Source: Tethya wilhelma
Taxonomy: Eukaryota; Porifera; Demospongiae; Tethyida; Tethyidae
Length of the DNA: 64,000 bases
Direction of reading: 5' to 3'
NCBI GenBank assembly: GCA_964030475.1
Contig: CAXIPT010000003.1
Location: forward strand, 161,365-225,364
This document shows positions 56,601-64,000 of this stretch, one piece after another (the first letter of the stretch is position 1; every line of letters starts with the position of its first letter). The notes under the pieces were generated by a model. That model had not been told where the DNA came from. It saw only the letters and a program-made list of their open reading frames with translations, and did no database searches. The position numbers and the translations under genes are program-made.

Positions 56601-58239
56601 TGTAGCACCCAGAGGTGTGTTCAGAGAAGCTATCAGAGGTAGAAATCTCAAAGAACTTCAAGAGTGTTTCAGGAATTCGTGGACTCTCTATCTCACTGAT
56701 ACAGGAGCACAAATGGAATTTCAAGAAGTCCTACCACTGTTGGTGTCTGGTCCTTCTATTTTCTTCATCATCTTTCCTCTCCATCAAGACCTTTGTCAGC
56801 AATTCACGATAGAGTATTGTCTTCCCGATGGTGGACGGTCAGACCCCTATCAATCAACACTCACTCTAGAGGAGGCTATTCTTCAAACCCTCGCCAGTGT
56901 AGCTTCAATGGGCACATTCACATACAGTAGTTCACAGACAAAGAGTCGTCCACTCAAACCTAAGGTCCTCATTGCTGGCACACACAAAGATCTTCTTGAG
57001 CCAGCTACTGCTGAATCTAAGATTAAGGAAATTGACGACCACCTTCAGAAGGTCATCAAGTCCACTGCCCACTACCGTGAAGACCTGGTGGAATCATACA
57101 GCAAGTCTCAACTGATCTTCACAGTCAATAACTTCTCCAAGGATGATTCTGACTTTGAAAAGATAAGATCAAGTGTTGCAAGAGTTATAGGTCGTGGTGA
57201 GTTCAAAATGAGCTATCCCTCTAATTGGTTAATCTTCAGCCTTGTTCTTCGCCAGCAAATGATGAAAGATCGTATCATCAGTTACGAACAGTGTTTCGCT
57301 ATTGCTAAAGATTGTGGAATATCCACTAGTGAGGAATTGGATCACGCTCTCTGGTTTCTTCACACTAAGATTGGTCTGATTCGTCACTTCCCCACTGATG
57401 GTCTTGATGACATCGTGATAAGAGATCCTCAGGTGCTGTTTGACCATGTCACTCACCTCATTGTGAAGACATTCACATTAGAAACAGTAGGCAAAAGGCT
57501 TTATGACGATTTTAAACACAAAGGATTTTTTACAGTTGAAGATCTGGTAAGAGCTAGGCAATCAGAAAGCCTACTTACACCAGAGAAATTTCTCAAGCTA
57601 CTGAAACATTTTAGAATAGTTGCTCCATTTTTAACGAAATATGGTCACCAGAAATATTTCATGCCATGTGTTCTAGCCCATACAAAACAGATCGAGTCTC
57701 AACAACCACCCACCCAGAAGTCAACCACCCCTCCTCTACTGATCACGTTTGAGTGTGGCTATTGCCCCAAAGGCCTTGCTGGAGCTCTCATTGCTTATCT
57801 ACTCTGCAATGAAATGAGGTCAAAGTTCGAATGGGAACTACAAACAGATCGAATCTTTCGAGACCAAGTTCAATGTAGCATTGGAGATTATGACGTCATC
57901 ACTCTTAAAGTCCACCCCACCTACCTGGAGCTGGTTCATTATCGTGAGGAGCAATGGGAAAATATCTCAGATCCATCAGTCCAGAGTGTGTGTTCCAGTG
58001 TCTGTCAAAGTGTAGTGAAGGGTGTTAGGAAAGTATCCTCTGAGATGAAGCACACTTCAGATGCTGACCATTCTCTCAGCTTCTACTGTCAGAACTCCGA
58101 CTGTGTCAAGAAGAATGGCCACCATCCTGCTATCTTCAAGGAAGACAGCATTGTCCTTAAATGTAGAAGATCAGGCTCTATCACGAGGTCACCCCTACCA
58201 ATTAACCATTTCTTTTGGTTAAGGGGGATTCACAGTTAA
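50645..58239 (+). CDS. Membrane protein with two 2A-like motifs fused to Death-ankyrin-Death-Roc-COR (Roco paralogue B)
   Basis: Nine exons with matching phases: 50645-50921, 51007-51318, 52162-52353, 52907-53053, 53161-53451, 53739-54499, 54652-54965, 55037-55956, 56021-58239; about 1,810 residues. Hydrophobic segments near residues 49-72 and 113-138. A third hydrophobic run ends in AGDVERNPGP (skip site after residue 257) and a fourth in SGNVERNPGP (after residue 306). Then a death domain (313-395), a helical module (430-655), a Pro-rich linker (661-765), about six ankyrin repeats, a second death domain (HKWRELGKHLGLKEATLNQC), a Roc domain (GPAGSGKSS near 1133, DTGAQ near 1298, THKD near 1390) and COR. 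The DxxG glycine of Roc is Ala here. If both 2A motifs work, the cytosolic part would be released from the membrane part during translation. An immune or cell-death role is inferred from domains only. Confidence 0.8.
51503..51715. mobile_element. Foldback MITE with TAGCGGG ends, copy 2
   Basis: In intron 2 of the 2A-Roco gene. Ends TGTATAGCGGGTATTTTTCG and ATACCCGGTATACGGTATAC with internal AAATTTTCGTGG pairs, same family as 44770-44982. Confidence 0.8.
51815..52075. mobile_element. Foldback MITE in intron 2 of the 2A-Roco gene
   Basis: AAGGAACTGTGTCACTAT pairs with ATAGTGACACAGTTCTTTA, and TTTTGTTACGAAAATAAAAT pairs with ATTTTATTTTTAGTAACAAA. About 260 bp, ending 86 bases before the first 2A exon. 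Confidence 0.75.
52320..52346 (+). other. 2A-like ribosome-skipping motif 1
   Basis: Encodes GDVERNPGP right after a leucine-rich hydrophobic run (LVLLAMLLLLA). It matches the 2A consensus D(V/I)ExNPGP exactly; in known 2A peptides the ribosome skips the Gly-Pro bond. The skip point would be between 52343 and 52344. The exon ends seven bases later. Confidence 0.85.
53020..53046 (+). other. 2A-like ribosome-skipping motif 2
   Basis: Encodes GNVERNPGP after the hydrophobic run SLAFLLVVMATLLLKS. It has Asn in place of the Asp of the consensus D(V/I)ExNPGP, so activity could be lower than motif 1. The skip point would be between 53043 and 53044, and again the exon ends seven bases after the final Pro codon. 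Confidence 0.8.
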
Positions 58240-58284
58240 GTATTAGTTAAAATTTTTAAATCCTTTTAAAAGTGTGTTATTTTG

Positions 58285-58982
58285 CAGCAATAGTCCTTTT
58301 CATTTAGTAGAAAGTATTTTGATTGCATTAAAATGAACGTGACGTCATGCGTGGACTGCCAAAAATGCTACTTTGGTCACGTGCGCCACAGGCAGCAATA
58401 CAAAATCTTCAATGTTTGGACTGCTGTAAAAGCTACGTGCTTACCGTATCTCTAAATAAGAGAACCTCCAAAGTAAATTTTTAACAATTTTTTTTTTTAG
58501 CGTTTATTCCAAATCCACAGCACTTACTGGTGCCGAGATATTCAGGCGCTAACAAAGTAGGTTTCAAGCAACTAAAGTCAACAAGAAAAGAAGCTTTTTA
58601 GGTAAGACTAAGTCTAACATACATCTACAGATATACTAAACCATTTATTTTTACCTTTAGAGCTCCATACAGAATTTTTCAGGTCCATTTAGTTGCTTAA
58701 AACCTTGTTTAGTAGCGCATGGATATCTCAGCACTAGTAAGCGCTATTGACTTGGAAAAAACGCTAACACAAAGTTTTTTGTTCAAAGTTTACTTTTGTG
58801 GTTCTGTTATTTAGAGATACGGTAAGCACATGGCCTTCACAGCAGTCTAAACATTGGCGATTTTGTTTTGCTACCTATGGCGCACGTGATGAGAATGTAG
58901 AAAATTGGCAGTCCGGAAGCGCTCAACGTTGCAATTGAGAATAATTGCATTCTTAGGCCTCTTAAATGAAAAGGACTATTAA
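58285..58982. mobile_element. Large foldback element (~700 bp)
   Basis: Outer ends AATAGTCCTTTTCATTTA and TAAATGAAAAGGACTATT. Inner paired blocks include CTTACCGTATCTCTAAATAA with TTATTTAGAGATACGGTAAG and further imperfect pairs around the centre near 58620. Arms about 300 bases, no open frame. Confidence 0.8.
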
Positions 58983-59564
58983 ATTTTGTTATTTGACACT
59001 TGGTAGGGTCATGTAGGACCTCTTTGTAAATGTGTCAATCCAAAAAAGGAGTGGTCAATTGCCATGACAACCGAATATTGTGGAATAACATTAAAAATGC
59101 TGTTTGGTTTGGAGCAGATTTATTTTCATGCACTTAGATGCAAGTCCTTCAGCATTTTACCCAGTCTATACACACAAAAAACAAGAGTGCAACCTGTCAT
59201 CAAACATCTGCACAGCTTGTACAGGTCTTGCTTTAGTAGCGTTTTTACGTTTTAGTGCTTAGACAACTACAACTTTCACCCACTCAGTTTATAGTGATGT
59301 GCAACACACAGGTTGCACAGATCTCATTGAGAGCATTCTAAAAACATATGATATCACCTATTTCACATTAACAATGGTTAAAAAACATTGCTCCAACCCC
59401 GATTGACCTACTTACGGACATTTATAAAATTATATATATATAAAATATTTATTTATATATGCAACACATTAACACTCTCATCCAGATATACAGCAATAAA
59501 CAGGTAGTTTAGACACTCTTAAAAGTCTTTTAAACAACCTTTTCACAAAAAAGTATATATTAGG
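58983..59564. other. AT-rich intergenic sequence
   Basis: No supported gene; contains a short TA-rich tract (59430-59460). Confidence 0.4.
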
Positions 59565-60397
59565 CTAACTTTTACGTGCTTTCTTGGCGTGGGGTGTGGA
59601 TACTTCCTCATCCGTGTTTCTAGACTCTTCATGATCGTCAGTATCTAGTTGATTGTCAAACTCTCCAGGAGCATACATCACACCTTCCTTCTCATGTGCA
59701 GTGTCTTTGAATCCTTTTCTCTTCCTTCTTGCCAGTCTACGCATTTTCTTTCCTCTCTCATTGCTCTTGTACACACTTCTTCTGACTCTTTTCCTATCTT
59801 TCATCCTGAATACCATCCAGCTGTCCTTCAACAATGGTAATTCTAGCTGCTGACACACATCACCAAGAGCAACAGATCCTTTGTTGAAACAACTTACAGA
59901 GAGAGCACATCCAGTTTCCACACCTGTTCTCCCTTGAAACAAAGTTTTGCTGCAAAACCGCCAAACAATGTTGTGGAGAGACTCGTTCGCATTTTGTGTG
60001 TAACCAACAAGTCACCGTTCCAAAAGATGTCGTGGTGCTGTGTAAAGTCCTTGCCGTTTGTGCTGCTCTTCTTTGTACTCAATTTTCTTTGATCTACATG
60101 TGGGACATTTCAGAAAGGGTTTTAACCAGTCATTATCCCATTGATTTCAAAAATTCTACTTGCTTCTTCACTCTCACAAAACTCGTACTCGCTATCACTG
60201 TTCTCCTCCACTCCACTTTCAAAAGTCTTAAATATACTTAACTTTCTGGATGAACGACTAGATTTTGGATCAGAAATTCCTGTTGAATGGTCTTGTGCAG
60301 GGTCAGTGGAGCTAGGGTTGACAGAGCTAGATTCTTCACTGTGATTAGCCTGAGCAGGTATTCCTGATGAGGATGGCATAGGGTTTCCTATAAACAA
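59565..60397 (-). pseudogene. Unidentified repetitive nuclear-type gene, disrupted
   Basis: Minus-strand coding blocks in different frames: 60397-60122 (serine-rich, ESGVEENSDSEYEFCESEEA), about 60080-59930 (TQHHDIFWNGDLLVTHKM) and 59942-59565 (CQQLELPLLKDSWMVFRMKD, KSNERGKKMRRLARRKRKGF, ending KKARKS). They could be exons of one gene but no clean splice set was found, so it may be decayed. The basic KKMRRLARRKRKGF block recalls C termini of dispersed transposon-related proteins in sponges and cnidarians (memory only). Function unknown. Confidence 0.4.
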
Positions 60398-60593
60398 ACA
60401 ACAAACACAACTCAGGAGCTAAGTCACTGAACTAGTTTAAAACCTAGTGTAACCCCACCCCTATTCCCTAGCTCTAGTCTTAGGACCTGTCCGTTCTTAT
60501 AGGAGAAGTGAAGGACTGTTTAGGACTGACTTCTATATGATCAGCGTGTTCAGTATAATTCATCCCAGTTACAAAACTTACCATTGTTCCTGC

Positions 60594-61385
60594 TAGTCTG
60601 GCTGGCCAGACTCTTCGCACGGGGAGAGAAGAGTCTGGGGACACCCGCATATACCGATTTGTAACAGTGGAATGTAATTTTATCACGTGAAGTCCAATAT
60701 AATGATATTCATTGTTCATTTTGTGACGTTTTGCGTAAGTGCACGTGCTTTGCGCACCGTACTACTGTACTAAAGTTGCTGAATGTCGCTGAGTTCCATC
60801 CAAGACCCTTCTTGGCTAGATTCTTTCCTTTGACTGACCGAATGGAACAAAGAAAGCTTAGTCATTGTAGTTTCTCCGCTTATTGCACTTCGAGGGACCA
60901 TAAACTCTTTCTGTATGGACTTGGACGATTTACAAAGACGTTCTTACTATCAAGACAACTTGTTGTTCAACTTTAAGCTTCGAAAAGCAGGGAGAGAAAG
61001 AGTAGTGCCAGAGGAGGTACGACACGAGTGCGCCTTTGCTGAGCTGGCAAAACAGGTGCACGTGATCAACTCTCATTGTGAAGTATTGCGGTCACATGAT
61101 CGGAATGTAATTAACAGACTTGCCAGCTCAGCAAAGGCGCACTCGTGTCGTACCTCCTCTGGAGTAGTGCCGTCTGAAGAGCCATTTTATATAGCTCTCA
61201 CTAATGTGACGTTTTACTTTGCACGTGCACATGCGAACGTTGAATTACGTCACGTTTAACCACACTGCAATCTGATTGGTCATGTCCAGATTTTGGACAT
61301 CTAAAAGATATCTGTTACAAATCGGTATATACGGGTGTCCCCAGACTCTTCTCTCCCCGTGCGAAGAGTCTGGCCAGCCAGACTA
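60594..61385. mobile_element. MULE-like non-autonomous element with nested palindrome
   Basis: Terminal inverted repeats of about 75 bases (TAGTCTGGCTGGCCAGACTC outward; complement at 61385). Perfect 9-base flanking duplication TGTTCCTGC at 60585-60593 and 61386-61394; 9-base duplications are typical of Mutator-like elements. Inside, 61008-61050 and 61120-61162 form a perfect 43-base inverted repeat. No transposase frame. Confidence 0.85.
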
Positions 61386-61399
61386 TGTTCCTGCTTGAA

Positions 61400-61525
61400 G
61401 GAGGTATGGGGCTCAAACTTGATTTCTGACTCTCTTTTGGAGGGTGATATCGCTTTTTCTTTCTTCTTACACTTCTGAATTTGGCATTTGCCCTTCCAGG
61501 CATTGCTAGAAGCAGCTAACATTGA
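61400..61525 (-). pseudogene. Exon interrupted by the 60594-61385 element
   Basis: Minus-strand peptide MLAASSNAWKGKCQIQKC and KRESEIKFEPHTSFKQE runs up to the element. Beyond the element, at 60584-60578, the sequence continues with ATG/GTAAGTTTTG, a splice donor, so the insertion sits within a few bases of the exon end. Probably an upstream exon of the gene at 59565-60397. Confidence 0.45.
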
Positions 61526-62265
61526 CAATTTCTCGCCATTTCTCTATATCAAAAGTCTGACGTAATCAACAATTCTAAAATTTGATTGGTCACTAGGTGT
61601 GTAGTTCCACGTAATAATCAAATCCGCGTGCTAATTTAATTTCGACCACTATTTCCAGGATGTTTAGCTTATTCTGTAACCTTGACTACTCTAAATGAGG
61701 TCACAAACACTGGCAGAGGTCATTATAGCTGGCATTTCCTTATTATAGAGAGAAAAATTGAAAAATTTGACCAACTAAAACTAGAGTTACAGAAGTTTAT
61801 CAGAGGGCGTTCAGGAATGAAAATCTTACCATTTTTTGCTTCAAACGGAAGAAGATGACTGACACAGTAGTGAAAAACACCCTCTCATGAAGAGATTAAA
61901 GTAATCTATGACCTAAAACTATCATTTTGGCAATGCATAATCATACATGATCCCAAAACTAAAAGAAAAAGAAAATTGTTTTTTTTTTCGAAATCAGCCT
62001 GTGAACCCCCCTTAAAAAAAGGTCAAAGTTCACTTTCATATCATAGCTAGAAATTTTCGAAGAGTATATATCAATTTTACGGGTTTTGTGTTGTCTATAG
62101 GACGAGGCTGCTTGATCCTAGAATATTAAATGACGAAAGTTTGCCATGCTATTGCTTTTCTTTAAAAATTTCAAGTTACTCCTTGAAAACTTGAATAATT
62201 ATTATATTATTTAGAATTCTAAGTGTGTTCATCATTGTTTTGTCTACATAGCTATAAAATCAAAG
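61526..62265. other. Intergenic region
   Basis: AT-rich; no gene or clear repeat seen between the disrupted gene (minus) and the small death-domain gene (plus). Confidence 0.4.
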
Positions 62266-62986
62266 ATGGCCGACCTATCTGACATCCGACCTGGGCATTC
62301 CAGAGTACACAGAGTTCAACGTGAAGTGAGTTAGATCAATGTAGAGATGTTACTATCAAGTCATTAAGTAAATTTATGGTGTGGCTCTTTCTATAGGGTT
62401 CAGTGTCCACTTCTGAAAGCTATGGTGATGTGGAAGTCTGTGAGTTATGATTGCTAGAAATTTTTGTGAAGAGGTGATAGCTAAACTTTTTTCAAGAATC
62501 ATTAGTTTATTATGCAACCCCAGCAATACATTGTGATCCTGCATAATTTAATTTTTATAATTTGCATAATTTTTATTTATTTTATCTCTTTCTCTTTTGT
62601 AGATGAGTATCATTGCATTGTGGATTACCTGAAGAAGTTGGATCCAGACCAGAACAAACGTCTTGGTGGGGAACTGGGGTTGAGTTTGTTCAATCTTGAT
62701 GCGATGAAGACCCTTCCTGATGACATGGTGAGAGCATGGCTACGAAGAGAAGACAATGTCAAAGAACTAACATGGAATCTACTGGCTGACAAGCTGAAGA
62801 AGATTGGACAGACAGGCATCGCTGAGGAGATTATCAATGACAAAGTCAACCCAACCAGGTAATTTCCATGATTGTATGCATGCAGTATTACAATTACTTA
62901 ATGCATGCATTTCCCCCTATTAACAGTTAATTAACTAATTTAATTGCTCCTGCAGCTCATCTTCCAAAAAAAGGAAAATAATGTAG
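62266..62986 (+). CDS. Small death-domain protein with basic C terminus
   Basis: Four exons in frame: 62266-62325, 62397-62439, 62603-62858, 62956-62986; 129 residues. Starts MADLSDIRPGHSRVHRVQRE, then a short linker (STSESYGDVEVY) and a death domain (IVDYLKKLDPDQNKRLGGEL, MVRAWLRREDNVKELTWNLL). Ends SSSKKRKIM, a candidate nuclear localisation signal. The C-terminal half of the death domain is almost identical to the one ending at 49983. A one-domain protein like this could act as an adaptor or decoy for the death domains of the Roco genes (inference). Confidence 0.7.
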
Positions 62987-63136
62987 AACCTCTGTACCAA
63001 AATTTCAAACATTAATGTTTTCAGCATGACTTGCAATTGCATATTAAAAGAAGTAAATAATTTTTATTGTTGTCTTATGTTATGTGTGTAAGATTGTAAG
63101 TGTTGAGTTGTTAATAACAAATGTACAAATTAATGT

Positions 63137-63964
63137 TCAAGAAGCCATCTTGGCTTGTATCATGTCCCTGTGTTCCAGTATCTTCCAGGCGGCCTCCTTG
63201 TCTTTGCGACTGATTCCCTTGTGTTTGGCCCTCCCAGCTGTGATCCTCCTCAGCCACTCCAGAGCCTCATCGTCAGCCTGGGGGGAGGGGATACACATCA
63301 TTGACTCTGTCACCAATACAATAATATTATTACGGGAGGTTGAATATGATAACTAGCCGTATAATATCTCAGTCTAGGGAGGTTGTATGAAGCTGGAACT
63401 AGCACCATTGACTAGATTTATTTTTATCATATTTCTCTGATACTATGAACTATATTCCATGGTTGAGTGTGATTTTTTAAAAAAATGGCAACTTTTTAAA
63501 TTCAAAATAAAGCACATCATTTTAAAGATCTCTGAGCTGATCACAATGGTGCTAGTTCCAATGGCTTCATACGACCTTCCTAGACTGAGACATGGGTATA
63601 AGTCATTCCAGGATTCTAGACAAACACAACTGCAAAGACTCTTCAAACAAACAAACAACTAGTTTTTCTCTCTCACTTCTTTAGCTTGGTGCTTCAACTC
63701 TTGTCTTCTCATTTCAATCTTAGCAAGATGAAGGAGAGTCTGTCTTTGCTTCAAGTTGTACTCACACTGTCAGCAAATGGACACAATATGAACAGTATGT
63801 GTGTATAAACCACCAGTTGCAAGAGATGTATGTTAGTGAACTCTAGCAGTTAGAGAGCATCATCCACAGCTCTTGCTTACCACAGCTTTGAGTTCTGCTT
63901 GCTTCCTTTTAAGTTCATCAAGAATTTCATCACTTTCATCATCTTCAACAATCTGTTCTCTTAT
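63137..63964 (-). CDS. TADA3: TADA3 (ADA3)-like SAGA subunit, C-terminal exons
   Basis: Three minus-strand exons: 63964-63881, 63766-63677, 63277-63137 (stop TGA 63139-63137). Peptides ESDEILDELKRKQAELKAV, LLHLAKIEMRRQELKHQAKE and KGISRKDKEAAWKILEHRDM follow the conserved C-terminal helical region of TADA3, which links Gcn5/TADA2 in the SAGA/ATAC histone acetyltransferase complexes. The rest of the gene lies beyond 64000. Confidence 0.75.
63364..63593. mobile_element. Foldback MITE, TATCTCAGCCTAGGAAGGTC family, copy in TADA3 intron
   Basis: About 230 bp with inverted ends ATATCTCAGTCTAGGGAGGT and CCTTCCTAGACTGAGACAT. More diverged than the copy at 16659-16930. Confidence 0.7.
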
Positions 63965-64000
63965 CTACAATGTACGTACGAACCACAATAATAATTATTT

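Noticed and set aside
59064..59255. 63-codon frame
   Set aside because: No start context, splice signals or recognisable motif in AT-rich sequence.
60915..61259. 114-codon frame in the MULE-like element
   Set aside because: Spans both arms of a perfect palindrome and resembles no transposase; likely chance.

Overview
The window looks like nuclear DNA of an early-branching animal, most likely a sponge. The genes have many short introns with GT/AG ends. The products are animal-type: a receptor guanylyl cyclase, DENND4, DNAJC13, PDE8 and TADA3 relatives, and death-domain/ankyrin/Roco proteins. The noncoding DNA is full of small foldback (MITE-like) elements and CT/CA microsatellites. The species cannot be fixed from sequence alone.

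The record is a draft scaffold. Single-base gaps lie at 2364, 6835, 13254, 17097, 19015, 19938, 21865, 24964, 28136 and 32360, and a 20-base gap at 10161-10180. Several pieces are out of order, inverted or overlapping. The DENND4 gene is cut into three blocks (6246-6402 plus, 13483-18938 minus, 7087-10009 plus). DNAJC13 is present twice in part (10290-13185 and 19016-19937). The receptor cyclase has a duplicated overlap (30588-32044 and 32390-33760). The small differences between duplicates look like two haplotypes. From 32361 to the end the sequence is continuous.

Layout: 1-5.3 kb, three tandem intronless genes for secreted cysteine-rich proteins. 6-19.9 kb, scrambled DENND4 and DNAJC13. 20-21.8 kb, part of a PDE8-like gene. 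21.9-28.1 kb, a coiled-coil ORF probably carried by a mobile element, a secreted beta-rich ectodomain gene and a helix-turn-helix gene. 28.1-38.3 kb, a receptor guanylyl cyclase with ANF-type ectodomain, EGF-like repeats, transmembrane segment, kinase homology domain and cyclase domain. 39.2-41 kb, a PWWP-domain gene. 43.9-58.2 kb, a cluster of ankyrin/death/Roc-COR genes and death-domain exons. 59.6-61.5 kb, a broken repetitive gene and nested foldback elements. 62.3-63 kb, a small nuclear-type death-domain gene. 63.1-64 kb, the 3' end of TADA3.

The most striking system is the gene at 50645-58239. Nine exons join in one open frame of about 1,810 codons. Near the N terminus it carries two 2A-like ribosome-skipping motifs (DVERNPGP and NVERNPGP), each just after a hydrophobic segment and each encoded by its own in-frame cassette exon. 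If active, they would split one translation product into a membrane part, a 49-residue membrane peptide and a large soluble Death-ankyrin-Death-Roc-COR protein. Neighbouring paralogues, fragments and stand-alone death-domain genes suggest a fast-evolving, immune-like signalling cluster; that role is an inference.
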